Shown here one piece after another: positions 49,165 to 58,516 of a stretch of 64,000 nt of DNA; position 1 is the stretch's first letter, and each line of letters opens with the position of its first letter. Below the pieces are notes generated by a model. That model searched no databases, was not told the DNA's origin, and saw nothing but the letters and a program-made list of their open reading frames with translations. The translations under genes and the position numbers were made by a program. The stretch is from assembly GCF_040829825.1 (NCBI RefSeq), contig NZ_JBFOLH010000015.1, one strand, 5' to 3'. The stretch comes from Leadbetterella sp040829825. Lineage in GTDB: Bacteria; Bacteroidota; Bacteroidia; Cytophagales; Spirosomataceae.

Positions 49165-49652
49165 CAGGCCAGGTTACCGTATTCCAGGCGGTTTAGGGCA
49201 TTTTTAACCTCCTGTATCCCGGTAACAGAGTCTAAAAGGCTTTCAGGAGTAAGCCCTGCTAAAGAAAGATTCGGCTTTTTCAGCCAGCGTGAAAATTTAG
49301 GCTCTTCTCCGTTAAAGACTTCCAGGCCGAAATCTGTTAATTCAGACAGAAGAAGGATGAACTCACTATCGCGGCCATTAAGCAGGGAGTTTTCCCTTTT
49401 CTTTTTATTGTAAGTGGTTTGAGGAATATCCAGAAGTGCCAGCATATCTTTCACCGGGGTATTCATTTTTTTGCTGATGGCTTCAATGGCATGATAGGAT
49501 ACCCCACGCCTGACCAGGTTTACCCGGTCCATGCGGGTATTCCAATAGTATACCTCTGTGTCACTCACCGTTAAACGGGAGCATTCTCCGGTCTTGTTAT
49601 CCGTATTGCGGCTGCTGTGCTTTGAAATATATTCTACCGGTTTGTTTGACAT
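49164..49652 (-). CDS. Xre/ParS-type antitoxin (DUF2384)
   Basis: A 162-residue antitoxin. The N-terminal part carries an Xre-like helix-turn-helix (VRRGVSYHAIEAISKKMNTPVKDMLALLDI) and the C-terminal part a DUF2384 domain (LTDFGLEVFNGEEPKFSRWLKKPNLSLAGLTPESLLDSVTG). It should neutralise the RES protein and autorepress. The pair is intact; genes of this type are often acquired horizontally. Confidence 0.88.
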   Translation of the reverse strand: MSNKPVEYISKHSSRNTDNKTGECSRLTVSDTEVYYWNTRMDRVNLVRRGVSYHAIEAISKKMNTPVKDMLALLDIPQTTYNKKKRENSLLNGRDSEFILLLSELTDFGLEVFNGEEPKFSRWLKKPNLSLAGLTPESLLDSVTGIQEVKNALNRLEYGNLA

Positions 49653-49708
49653 GGAATAGTTATTTTGCTACTAATATAAAGCATATATGTTGTAATTGCA
49701 AATAATTT

Positions 49709-51655
49709 TCAAAATTTCATTCTTTGTATCCGAACGGCGTTCAGGATAGCCAGCAGGGCCACGCCCACATCGGCGAAAACCGCCTCCCACATGGTGGCCA
49801 GTCCGCCGGCACCCAGGATAAGCACAATGGCCTTCACGCCAAAGGCCAGCCCGATGTTCTGCCAGACAATTTTCCGGGTAGCTTTACCGATGGCAATTGC
49901 CAGGGGAATTTTGGCGGGGTTATCGTCCTGGATAACCACATCAGCGGTTTCAATGGTGGCATCGCTGCCCAGGCCACCCATGGCGATTCCCACGTCGCTC
50001 AGGGCTACTACCGGGGCATCATTGACGCCGTCGCCCACAAAGGCCACAATCTCGTTTCCGGCTTTGATCTCTTTTACTTTGCTGACTTTGTCTTCCGGCA
50101 GGAGGTCGCCGAAGGCTTTGCCTATTCCCAGCTCTTTGGCTACGTGCTGTACTACCGTTTCTTTGTCGCCGCTCAGCAAGGTGGTTTTTACATGAGCTTC
50201 GTGCAAACGCCGGATGGCCGGCCCGGCTTCGGGCTTAATGCTGTCGGCGATGGTAAGATAACCGGCAAACCGGCCGTCATAGGCTATGGCGATCACCGTA
50301 TGGACAATGCCCGACGGGTCAAGGTGATGAACAATGCCTGCTTTGTCCATGAGCTTGAAATTACCGGCCAGGAGTTCTTTCCCGTTTACGTCAGCTTTCA
50401 GGCCGTGCCCGGCCACCTCTTCGATATTCTCCAGCTTCACCGAACGGTCTGCCGGACCTGCATATTCGTGGATGGCAGTGGCTACGGGATGGGTGCTGTG
50501 ACTTTCGAGCGCATTCACCCATTTCAGAAGCTCATTTTTGTCCCATCCCGGCTGGAAGATGGCTTCCTGCACCCGGAAAACACCCTCGGTCAGGGTACCG
50601 GTTTTGTCCATGACCACATGCCGGGCCTGGGCCAGTACATCCAGGTAATTGCTGCCTTTGATGAGAATTCCGTTCCGGCTGGCCGCCCCGATCCCGCCGA
50701 AGTAGCCCAGTGGAATGGAGATGACCAGCGCACAGGGGCAGGAGATAACCAGGAAAATAAGGGCCCTGTACAGCCAATCCCTGAATAGGTAATCATCTGT
50801 AAAAAGAGCGGGAAGGAGGCAGATGGCGATAGCCAGGAATACCACGATGGGCGTGTATATCTTTGCAAATTTACGGATGAACAGCTCGGTAGGCGCCTTT
50901 TGGGCGGTGGCGTTCTGCACCAGCTCCAGGATCTTGCTCAGCTTACTGTCTTTATAGGCCGTAGTAACCTGTACACGGCTGACCGTATTCAGGTTGATCA
51001 TCCCCGCCAGAACCGTTTCTCCTTTTCGTTTGGTATCCGGTTTGCTCTCGCCGGTGAGGGCAGATGTATTGAAGGAAGCGGTTTCGGAGAGAAGCTGCCC
51101 GTCAAGCCCCAGCTTTTCGCCGGGCTTCAGGTGAATGATGTCGCCGATACTTACGGTTTCTGCCCTGACAGTTACAATTTCTTCTCCCTGCAGAACAGAG
51201 ACCTGGTCGGGGCGCTGGTCAAGCAATGTCTTGATATTGCCTTTTGCTTTGGCCACCGCCATAGACTGGAAGGCTTCGCCTACGCTGTAAAAGAGCATAA
51301 CGGCCACGCCCTCCGGGTATTCGGCAATGGCAAATGCCCCCAGGGTGGCGATGCCCATCAGGAAAAATTCGGAGAAGAAGTCGCCGCTCTGTATACTTTT
51401 AAAGGCATCTTTAATCACCGGCAGCCCCACCGGGATATAGGCAGCCCCATACCCGATGAGCCTGACGTAGCCTTTGAACCAGGTTTGCGGTATCCAGTTA
51501 TCCAGGGCAATTCCTGCCAGTAGTAAGACAAAGGAAATAATGGATGGGATAAACAGCTTTAGTGTGCCGTTTTCATCATGTTCATGCCCGTGATCATGCG
51601 AATGATCATGCTCGTGTACCGGTGCGCAACAGGATTCCTCGTGCTCGTGTGCCAT
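49709..51655 (-). CDS. Zn/Cd/Co-type P1B ATPase with His-rich N-terminus
   Basis: A 648-residue P-type ATPase. The N-terminus has CC and a His/Asp/Glu-rich run (HEHDHSHDHGHEHDEN) instead of an HMA domain. Motifs: CPCALVISIPLGYFGGIG in helix 6 (about 307), DKTGT (about 348), ESHSTHPVA (HP locus) and GDGVNDAPVVALSDVGIAMGG. CPC with His-rich tail and lack of HMA fits ZntA/CadA-like efflux. It is followed by the NicO/RcnA-like gene upstream (65 bp), and by the RES-Xre pair downstream. Confidence 0.9.
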   Translation of the reverse strand: MAHEHEESCCAPVHEHDHSHDHGHEHDENGTLKLFIPSIISFVLLLAGIALDNWIPQTWFKGYVRLIGYGAAYIPVGLPVIKDAFKSIQSGDFFSEFFLMGIATLGAFAIAEYPEGVAVMLFYSVGEAFQSMAVAKAKGNIKTLLDQRPDQVSVLQGEEIVTVRAETVSIGDIIHLKPGEKLGLDGQLLSETASFNTSALTGESKPDTKRKGETVLAGMINLNTVSRVQVTTAYKDSKLSKILELVQNATAQKAPTELFIRKFAKIYTPIVVFLAIAICLLPALFTDDYLFRDWLYRALIFLVISCPCALVISIPLGYFGGIGAASRNGILIKGSNYLDVLAQARHVVMDKTGTLTEGVFRVQEAIFQPGWDKNELLKWVNALESHSTHPVATAIHEYAGPADRSVKLENIEEVAGHGLKADVNGKELLAGNFKLMDKAGIVHHLDPSGIVHTVIAIAYDGRFAGYLTIADSIKPEAGPAIRRLHEAHVKTTLLSGDKETVVQHVAKELGIGKAFGDLLPEDKVSKVKEIKAGNEIVAFVGDGVNDAPVVALSDVGIAMGGLGSDATIETADVVIQDDNPAKIPLAIAIGKATRKIVWQNIGLAFGVKAIVLILGAGGLATMWEAVFADVGVALLAILNAVRIQRMKF

Positions 51656-51720
51656 TAAAACTCTGATTTTTAGTCAAAGGTACGCGGCAGGAGAATGCAA
51701 TGCTACTGCAAGTACTATAT

Positions 51721-52332
51721 CTAATGAATAAAAGCAGAAGCCAGCCCGGTCAGAATAAGCGTAGCCCCTGTAATGATTCCGGCATTGTGCTCCAGCTTAT
51801 GGGAATCGAATTTCAGCAGGCCTCTATAGGCTACCCGTACCAGCAACAGCATGCCGGCGATCGTCACCAGGGCATAAACAAGCGAAATGGTCACCAGTAA
51901 TTGTATAGACTGCATGCCAGCCATAAGAAAAAGGGCTTCGATCTCCATACACGGTGACATAAACATGGCTATTGATAACGAGATAATGATGTTCCGTTTG
52001 GAGGTGACTTTTATGTGGTCTCCCTGCAAATGGAAATGCCTGTGCTTATAATGACGGTAGATGTAGACAATACCCATCAGGGTAAGAATGACCGGAGCCG
52101 CAAAGTGCGTGATGTGTTCTATATTAAGCGCCAGCTGGTGGCCGGTCAGCCCGAGGGCCCAGCCAATCAGCAGGGTACTCAGCACATGGGCAAGCGCCGT
52201 AAGAAAAGTAACCTGGGTTACTTCGCCAATACTCCATTTGTATTGTCGCCCGATAGCAATTACAGGCAACCAATGGTTGGGAATAAGGGCATGCAATAAG
52301 CTGATGATGATGGCTCCTGTTAGTATCTCCAT
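51721..52332 (-). CDS. NicO/RcnA- or UreH-like metal transporter
   Basis: A 203-residue inner-membrane protein with about six helices. HALIPNHWLPV at residues 14-24 is the family's entry motif, a His-rich cytoplasmic loop (YRHYKHRHFHLQGDH, about 91-106) follows, and MSPCMEIEALF is a conserved turn. Related proteins move Ni/Co or other divalent metals. It precedes the Zn/Cd ATPase on the same strand, which strengthens a metal role. Confidence 0.75.
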   Translation of the reverse strand: MEILTGAIIISLLHALIPNHWLPVIAIGRQYKWSIGEVTQVTFLTALAHVLSTLLIGWALGLTGHQLALNIEHITHFAAPVILTLMGIVYIYRHYKHRHFHLQGDHIKVTSKRNIIISLSIAMFMSPCMEIEALFLMAGMQSIQLLVTISLVYALVTIAGMLLLVRVAYRGLLKFDSHKLEHNAGIITGATLILTGLASAFIH

Positions 52333-52430
52333 TCTGTTGTTATGCCGGTTCCGCGATTAAGTGTATGCCGGCGGAATCTGCCTGCAAAATTAATTGATTC
52401 CTGCAACATTATTGCAATTTGTTTTCAATT

Positions 52431-53189
52431 CTATTGTTTTTCGGTCAGGTATTTCCAGTATCTTCTGGGTACGTGGCGTAAATGAAGCTTCAGGTTTTTG
52501 CGGGCTTCTATGTTAGTACTTTGAAAATATTGTTTCCAGAGGTGCTGAAAATGTTCATCCCGTTCGTCGAGGCTCAGGGTTACGCCGGTGGTTAAGGCCG
52601 TCTTTTCTTCGGGCGATAATTGTATGGGTGAGACGGTGATTTTATCGTAAAGCAGGCCGTATTTTCTTTTGTTATCCCAGATCAGCCAGGACTGATCGGC
52701 ATAGCGATTCCTGAAAAAGCCGGCAATAAGGGGTAAGACGTCGAAGTCAGGTTCTACGATGGAAAAGAAGAGCCCGTCGCTGCTTTTCTGAAACCGGATA
52801 AACGCTTTCATCCGGTGGCGTTCGCGGTGCACCTTTTTCAGGGTAAGTGAAAAGCAGATGACATCGTCATCGCCGAAGTTCTGAAGAATGTCCGGGCCTG
52901 CCGTGAAGATCCGGCAAATGAGCCGGAAGGCAGCGGCCCAGGCTTTCCGGTCTTCCGAGAGGAATACCTGGTAAAAATCCTGTGCCGCGGTGGCGCCTGA
53001 ATGTTTTTCCAGGCCCTTTTGTACCCGTTCGGCGCTTTCAATATCTGTTATAACGGTTCGCCGGGCTTCAAACAGCTCATCCGGCCGGTCTCCAGGAAGC
53101 AAAGGGATAGCTTCCGGTTCTTTCCGGGCAAAGCTGTCAAAGACGCAGCAGAGAAAACCGGCATAAGTGCCGTCAAAGAGATAATACAT
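52431..53189 (-). CDS. TIGR03915-type DNA metabolism protein (DUF4130)
   Basis: A 252-residue protein of the TIGR03915 group: MYYLFDGTYAGFLCCVFDSFARK start, FSLTLKKVHRERHRMKAFIRFQ, FFRNRYADQSWLIWDNKRKYGLLYD, and a C-terminal KLHLRHVPRRYWKYL. The group always travels with a radical-SAM protein, here 2 bp upstream, and in other genomes is linked to UdgX-like uracil-DNA-binding proteins. A DNA repair or modification role is inferred from that. No UDG gene is nearby. Confidence 0.83.
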   Translation of the reverse strand: MYYLFDGTYAGFLCCVFDSFARKEPEAIPLLPGDRPDELFEARRTVITDIESAERVQKGLEKHSGATAAQDFYQVFLSEDRKAWAAAFRLICRIFTAGPDILQNFGDDDVICFSLTLKKVHRERHRMKAFIRFQKSSDGLFFSIVEPDFDVLPLIAGFFRNRYADQSWLIWDNKRKYGLLYDKITVSPIQLSPEEKTALTTGVTLSLDERDEHFQHLWKQYFQSTNIEARKNLKLHLRHVPRRYWKYLTEKQ

Positions 53190-53191
53190 TT

Positions 53192-54442
53192 TCAGAAAAG
53201 GCTGAGCTGGCTGACATCTGCTTTTTTAGGAGCCTCAGGTTTTTGCAGGATAGCTGCTTTGACACTCATCATGGAAGGTGCGCCCAGGATAAGCGGGCTG
53301 TCGGCACATACCAGGAAGTGGCGGGCGCGGTTCCAGGCGATGCCCATTTTGCGCAGCTGGTACCCGTGCAGCCGGCCGAATTTCCGGGCCTGAACGATTT
53401 TCAGGGCCGACGACCTGCCTATACCGGGAATCCGGAGAATAGCGCGGTAGTCAGCCGTATTGACATCTACCGGGAAGTAATGCGGGTTACGCAGGGCCCA
53501 GCTGAGCTTGGGGTCCATATCCAGGTCCAGCTGGCTATGGCCCGGATGCAGGATTTCCTCCAGCTCAAAACCGTAGAAACGAAGCAGCCAGTCGGTTTGG
53601 TACAGCCGGTTTTCCCGCACCAGGGGCGGGGCGCTTCCTATCTGCGGCAGGAGAGGGTTTTCATTGGTAACCGGCACGTAAGCACTGTAATACACCCGTT
53701 TGAGGTTATAATCCCGGTAGAAGGTTTTGGCGATATGCATGATTTCAAGGTCGGTTTCAGGGGTGGCCCCGATGACCATCTGGGTACTCTGGCCTGCGGG
53801 TACAAATAGCGGCTTGTGTTTAATGATCTTCGATTCGGACCGGAGTTCCCGGATCTGGTTGTTGACAAATGCGAGCGGCTTTCGTACGGATTCGTGGTCT
53901 TTTTCCGGAGCTACCATCTTCAGCCCGGCCTCGGTGGGCAGCTCGAGGTTAATGCTCATGCGGTCGGCGTAAAGCCCGGCTTCACGGATCAGCTCTTCAC
54001 TGGCTCCCGGAATGGTCTTCAGGTGAATATACCCGTTGTAGCGCTCTTCGGTGCGCAGCTTTTTTACGATGCGCAGCAGGCGTTCCATGGTATAGTCGGC
54101 ATTTTTGAAAATCCCGGAGCTCAGGAACAGCCCCTCAATGTAATTTCTGCGGTAGAAATTCATGGTCAGGTCTACCACCTCTTCTACCGTAAAAGCGGCA
54201 CGTTTGACATCGTTGCTTCTTCTGCTGACGCAAAAGGCGCAGTCGTAAATGCAATGATTGGTCAGCAGGATTTTCAGCAGTGAAACGCACCGGCCGTCTT
54301 CCGTATAGGTGTGGCAGATGCCTGAAGCGGAGGCATCTCCTATGCCGCCCGTATTTTTTCTTTTGCTGCCGCTTGAGCTGCAGCTGACATCGTATTTGGC
54401 TGCATCGGCCAGTATTTTCAGTTTTTCCTCTATCCTCTCCAC
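53192..54442 (-). CDS. DNA-repair radical-SAM protein (TIGR03916 type) with clamp-binding tail
   Basis: A 416-residue radical-SAM enzyme. The 4Fe-4S motif CIYDCAFC uses Cys64, Cys68 and Cys71. Other landmarks are GIGDASASGICHTYTEDGRC and NVELPTE-like NLELPTEAG. A helix-hairpin-helix (ILRIPGIGRSSALKIV, about 335-350) suggests DNA binding. The last five residues are QLSLF, the consensus for binding the beta sliding clamp. The start codon is GTG at 54442. It is followed by the TIGR03915 gene, with which it forms a conserved module. Confidence 0.87.
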   Translation of the reverse strand: MERIEEKLKILADAAKYDVSCSSSGSKRKNTGGIGDASASGICHTYTEDGRCVSLLKILLTNHCIYDCAFCVSRRSNDVKRAAFTVEEVVDLTMNFYRRNYIEGLFLSSGIFKNADYTMERLLRIVKKLRTEERYNGYIHLKTIPGASEELIREAGLYADRMSINLELPTEAGLKMVAPEKDHESVRKPLAFVNNQIRELRSESKIIKHKPLFVPAGQSTQMVIGATPETDLEIMHIAKTFYRDYNLKRVYYSAYVPVTNENPLLPQIGSAPPLVRENRLYQTDWLLRFYGFELEEILHPGHSQLDLDMDPKLSWALRNPHYFPVDVNTADYRAILRIPGIGRSSALKIVQARKFGRLHGYQLRKMGIAWNRARHFLVCADSPLILGAPSMMSVKAAILQKPEAPKKADVSQLSLF

Positions 54443-54612
54443 GCTAAGTTTCTATGTAAGATTTAACCCGGTATACCTGCAATATTAATGAAATATACCG
54501 CAGGCCTGATCCTCGTTCTGAAAATAGCTACGATTTATAGCAAATGCATGTCGGGGATATTTTGTAACTTTACTTTCGTGCGTGAAGCGGGTATGGTTTT
54601 ACAGAAAGGTTT

Positions 54613-54765
54613 ATGCCAATGAAAAAGCGTTTTTTCAGATTTCTAAACAAAGTGAATAAGGCGGTGCTGCCGAAGTACAGCAAAAAAGATCCGATGAAGC
54701 TCACGAAGTTTGAGCAGGCCATAGTGGCCTATAAGTACTATGTGCTGATTAATTCACTGGACTGA
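54613..54765 (+). CDS. Small conserved basic protein
   Basis: A 50-residue basic protein, MPMKKRFFRFLNKVNKAVLPKYSKKDP, ending FEQAIVAYKYYVLINSLD. It resembles a short Bacteroidota family, sometimes mis-annotated as SsrA-binding protein, by my recollection. No membrane helix. It is divergent from the radical-SAM gene and convergent with the S9 peptidase. A second ATG, 6 bp later, is also possible. Confidence 0.65.
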   Translation: MPMKKRFFRFLNKVNKAVLPKYSKKDPMKLTKFEQAIVAYKYYVLINSLD

Positions 54766-54774
54766 ACTGCCCTG

Positions 54775-54845
54775 AAAAGGACGAAAACTGCTGCGTTGTT
54801 TCCGCCCTTTTTAAGACAGCTTCTAGCCTGATCTCATTCCGGGCT
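54775..54845. terminator. Convergent terminator with short shared repeat motif
   Basis: AAAAGGACGAAAAC and GTTGTTTCCGCCCTTTT flank TGCTGC and can pair imperfectly, with a T-run following. AACTGCTGCGTTGTTT (54786-54801) also occurs at 48563-48578 inside the 116-bp inverted repeat. It lies between the 50-aa gene and the S9 peptidase. Confidence 0.5.
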
Positions 54846-54851
54846 GATGGA

Positions 54852-57194
54852 CTAGCGGCCCATTCTGCTCAGATAGGCACCCATATCAAATTCTTTTGGC
54901 GGTGTGAGCCCTTTTAAATGCCGTACAAAATAATCCCAGCGCAGTCGCATCATGTAATTGGAATATGGCCCGAAACCGTGGGTAGCCGACGGGAAAATCA
55001 CCAGGTCAAAATCTTTGTTCGCCTTCTGCAGGGCTTCCACCACCAGCAGGGTGTTATAAGGGGGTACGTTATTGTCCATCATCCCGTGAGCCAGCATGAG
55101 TTTCCCTTTCAGGTTTTTGGCATAGGTAGGGTTGGCCTGGGCTTCATAATCGGCATTTTCGAGGAGGCCGTTGTACCTTTCACCCCAGTCGTCTTCGTAG
55201 TTCCGGTTATCGTGGTTGCCCGATTCTGAGATGCCTACTTTGTAAAAGTCAGGGTATTTGAACATGGCGGCGGCTGTGGCAAACCCGCCACCGGAATGCC
55301 CCCAGATACCCACTTTGTCGAGGTCGATCGGGAATTGTTGCGCCAGCTGCTTAATACCGGCGATCTGGTCGGGCAGGGTATTTTCACCCATGTTTCCGTA
55401 GTTCATGTCGTGGTAGCTTTTAGACCTGTAGGGGTTGCTGGTGCCTTCTATGGCTACCACAATAAAGCCCAGCTCGGCCAGCGCGCGGTTATCTCCGGAA
55501 ACCGTGCTGAAGCCCCATGACCGTACGCTTCCGCCCTGCGGGCCGGGATAGATATAGTTGATCACCGGGTATTTTTTGCCGGGCTCGAAGTGCCTGGGCG
55601 TATATACAAGTCCGTAGATGTCGGTTTTACCGTCGGCTGCTTTCAGCCTGACCGGGGTGGCCGGTGTCCAGCCGGTTTCCGATTCCAGCTGCGAGATATC
55701 GGCTTTGCCCAAAGCCAGCAGGCTGTTGCCGTCGGCGTCTCTCAGCTCAAATGCCTGGGGAACGTCAGGTTCGGAGTAGGTATCAATGAGGTATTTTTTC
55801 GAAGGCGACCAGGTGATCTGGTGGGTTCCGGTAGCCGGCGTGAGATCGGTAAAGTTTTTCCCATCGAAATCTACCCGGCAATAGCGCTGGTAATACGGGT
55901 TTTTGGGGTCCATGCCGGCCGTGGTAAACCAGATCCGGCGGCTTTTCTCGTCAATATCTGTGACGCGCGCTACTACGAAATTGCCTTTGGTTACCTGGTT
56001 TTTAAGCTTCCCGGTACGGGAATCGTACAGGTAAAGATGGCCCCAATTGTCTCTTTCAGAATACCAGAGGATTTCGTTTGTGGCCGGGAAGTACCGCCAG
56101 TTGATGGCATTCACGCCTGATTCGTAGTAAGTGGGAACTGTCTCTTCAAATACTTCCCGCACATCGCCGGTTTCAGTGTCGGCGATCCGCATCCGGGAGA
56201 TCTTGTGATCTCTTGAAGTAGAGAGGAAGGCCAGCTCTTTTCCGTCAGGCGACCAGTCTACGTCGGCCAGGCGACCGCTGTCGGTGATATTGTCGCTCAG
56301 CGATGAGCGGCGCGGATCCGGGTCCACTTTCAGGCGTACCACCTTGCGGGTGGGTACGTCAATGACCACGCGGTGGATCAGAATGACTTCTTTGTCACCC
56401 GGCAAAGGGTATTTCCAGGATTTCAGGGTAGGGGAGCCTACATTGGTGGTCACCAGGTACATGTCTTTTACATGGCGCTGATCCTGCTGGAAGGTGGCTA
56501 TTTTCCGGGAATCGGGCGACCAGCTGATGATAGCACCGTCGCCGTTGGTCCAACCGGCATTATCGGTAGCATAGCCGAAATCTTTGACCCCGTCGGTAGT
56601 AAGCTGGGTTTCTTTTTTGGTGCTGACGTCGCGTACCCAAAGGTTATGATCTTTCAGGAAAGCCACCATTTTACCGTCGGGTGAAGGAATGTCAGGAGTA
56701 CGCGGTCTCCGGGCCATAAACCCTTCCTGCCCCGGTTCGTCTGCTACTTCAACCGTTGATTCTGAGAGCTTGCCGGAAGCCGGCGTGTAGGCCCAGCTTT
56801 TCTTTTCGGCTGAAAAATAGAGGGTCTTCAGGTCAGGAGAAAAACGGATGGTTTTAAAGGGCAGCTGGTCAGGGTCATAGCTCTTACCCGTTGCTTTTCC
56901 CAGCGCCTGTGCCAGCTTCGTATGATCAAAAGCGGCTTTCCGTGTTTTCTTAACCGGGTCTGCCAGGAAAAAAGTTTTCCCTTTCGAAGTGATTTCGAGG
57001 AACCAGAATTTGTCGCCCTCCAGCCAGTTGGGGCGGAGTGAAGTGTTATACACATATTTTTGTAAGCCCTGAGCCAGATAGTTGGCAGCTCTTTCGTAGT
57101 CTTTCCGGCGAAGGGAGTCGCCGGGTGATGCCATACTGTTACCGTATAGGAGCAGTATTATTACACAAACCTTGCTTTTGAGTGTTCTGAACAT
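54852..57194 (-). CDS. S9 family dipeptidyl peptidase IV-type protease
   Basis: A 780-residue exported serine peptidase. Signal peptide (about 1-22), a beta-propeller domain (about 80-520) with repeated PDGKMVAF-like turns, and an alpha/beta-hydrolase domain with Ser634 (GHSGGG), Asp707 (HGMMDNNV) and His739 (SATHGF). DPP-IV-type enzymes remove N-terminal dipeptides with Pro or Ala at P1 and help use peptides. The entire triad is present and the gene is intact. Confidence 0.93.
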   Translation of the reverse strand: MFRTLKSKVCVIILLLYGNSMASPGDSLRRKDYERAANYLAQGLQKYVYNTSLRPNWLEGDKFWFLEITSKGKTFFLADPVKKTRKAAFDHTKLAQALGKATGKSYDPDQLPFKTIRFSPDLKTLYFSAEKKSWAYTPASGKLSESTVEVADEPGQEGFMARRPRTPDIPSPDGKMVAFLKDHNLWVRDVSTKKETQLTTDGVKDFGYATDNAGWTNGDGAIISWSPDSRKIATFQQDQRHVKDMYLVTTNVGSPTLKSWKYPLPGDKEVILIHRVVIDVPTRKVVRLKVDPDPRRSSLSDNITDSGRLADVDWSPDGKELAFLSTSRDHKISRMRIADTETGDVREVFEETVPTYYESGVNAINWRYFPATNEILWYSERDNWGHLYLYDSRTGKLKNQVTKGNFVVARVTDIDEKSRRIWFTTAGMDPKNPYYQRYCRVDFDGKNFTDLTPATGTHQITWSPSKKYLIDTYSEPDVPQAFELRDADGNSLLALGKADISQLESETGWTPATPVRLKAADGKTDIYGLVYTPRHFEPGKKYPVINYIYPGPQGGSVRSWGFSTVSGDNRALAELGFIVVAIEGTSNPYRSKSYHDMNYGNMGENTLPDQIAGIKQLAQQFPIDLDKVGIWGHSGGGFATAAAMFKYPDFYKVGISESGNHDNRNYEDDWGERYNGLLENADYEAQANPTYAKNLKGKLMLAHGMMDNNVPPYNTLLVVEALQKANKDFDLVIFPSATHGFGPYSNYMMRLRWDYFVRHLKGLTPPKEFDMGAYLSRMGR

Positions 57195-57295
57195 TTCGTT
57201 GGTCTTTAAACGTACTTTAAATATAAGGGTTTCCGGAGAAATATCTATAGAATGCCTGCTGACTTTCGATAATCCTGCAGTTTGAATAGACGAAG

Positions 57296-58420
57296 TTATT
57301 CCTCTGCTTTGTTCTTCAACCCCATCAGTAAAGTATAGGCCCCGTTCTCCACCAACGCTTTTCCTCCCAATACGCCCGGTTGAAGAATTTCTACCCAGCC
57401 CAGGTGACGGATGCCCGGCTGGACTTCCAGCATACGGAAAACGCGTTCGGATAGCTGCTCAAAAACATACCATTGGTTTTCAAACATTACTACACTGGCC
57501 TCGGGAAGTACGTTAGCCGGCCGGTTTTGGGTTTCGATTTCGGCACTGACGTACATGCCCGTAATCAGGGCGGAGGTGTTACTTGTCGGACGCGCAAGGA
57601 TATCCGTGGAACCGTCTTCGTTCACGGTCTTCCCGGTAGAGATGATCCGTGCGCGGGACGAGAAACCCTCGTTGGTGGAGAAACGCAGCTCCTGACCCGT
57701 TTTTAAAGCGGGCAGGTCTTTTTCAAATGCTTTGATCCGCAGGAGCAGGCCGGCGGGGTTGACCAGTTCAAACAGTGTTTCGGTGGGAGAAACGTATTGG
57801 CCGGTGTTCACCCGGATCTCGCTGACGGTTCCGCTGAACGGTGCGAACAGGTGAATGGTGCTGCGGAGGTTATCGGTGCTGACGCTTTCAGGGTCTATAT
57901 GGATCAGCCGCAACTTTTCTTCAAGCGCTTTCCGGCTTACCTTCAGCGTCTCGTATTCGGCTTCGGCCTGCTGCAGTGTTTTGTCGCTGGCGGCCTGGGT
58001 ACGGTTCAGCGCTTTTTGGCGCTCGTAGTTAAGTTCGGCCGTTTTGAGCTGTACCCGGGTGGTAAGGTAATCCTGCTGAAGCTGGATGAACTGGTTGTCT
58101 TCCAGAACGGCCAGGATCTGCCCTTTGGTAAAGGAAGCTCCCGGCAGGATATGGATTTTCCTGACGTAGCCGCCCAGTGCAGAGGTGACCGACACCACGT
58201 CTGAGGGTGCGGCATCTACTTTTCCGTTCAGCCGGAGGGTGGCTTCCAGGTTCCGGGTCTGAAGCTGCGTAACCGACAGCTCCATGGTTTTCATTTGTTC
58301 TTCAGAAAGCCGGATGATGTTTTCCGGGGTTTTACCGGCTTCTTCCGGGGTCTCCTTTACTTCCTGCCTGCAGGCAACAGCTGCTAAGAGTAGAGTAGCG
58401 ATGATGTATTTACTTTTCAT
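57296..58420 (-). CDS. RND efflux periplasmic adaptor (HlyD family) lipoprotein
   Basis: A 374-residue adaptor with lipobox AAVACR (Cys17). A barrel-sandwich (about 70-115, 190-245) flanks a coiled coil (about 120-185), followed by beta-barrel and membrane-proximal domains. It should link the RND pump to an outer-membrane factor. It follows the RND-OMF fusion gene after 93 bp, which contain the inverted repeat at 58441-58516. Metal ions are the likely cargo. Confidence 0.9.
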   Translation of the reverse strand: MKSKYIIATLLLAAVACRQEVKETPEEAGKTPENIIRLSEEQMKTMELSVTQLQTRNLEATLRLNGKVDAAPSDVVSVTSALGGYVRKIHILPGASFTKGQILAVLEDNQFIQLQQDYLTTRVQLKTAELNYERQKALNRTQAASDKTLQQAEAEYETLKVSRKALEEKLRLIHIDPESVSTDNLRSTIHLFAPFSGTVSEIRVNTGQYVSPTETLFELVNPAGLLLRIKAFEKDLPALKTGQELRFSTNEGFSSRARIISTGKTVNEDGSTDILARPTSNTSALITGMYVSAEIETQNRPANVLPEASVVMFENQWYVFEQLSERVFRMLEVQPGIRHLGWVEILQPGVLGGKALVENGAYTLLMGLKNKAEE

Positions 58421-58440
58421 TAGGTATTAATTTTAGTTTT

Positions 58441-58516
58441 TAGCTATCAGCCGTCAGCTTTTAGCTTTATTCGTGGTATCCCTTTCTGATAGCTGATAGC
58501 TGAAGGCTGATAGCTA
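58441..58516. repeat. Inverted repeat between RND and adaptor genes
   Basis: TAGCTATCAGCCGTCAGCT (58441-58459) pairs with 58498-58516 with one mismatch; the right arm covers the RND gene's stop codon. Extra copies of TAGCTGA lie between. Repeats of this kind are frequent in Bacteroidota intergenic DNA. It could process or partly terminate the polycistronic RNA. Confidence 0.75.

Noticed and set aside
49724..50788. Plus-strand 354-codon frame
   Set aside because: It runs antisense across the P-type ATPase gene, which has all family motifs; the opposite frame has no recognisable domain.
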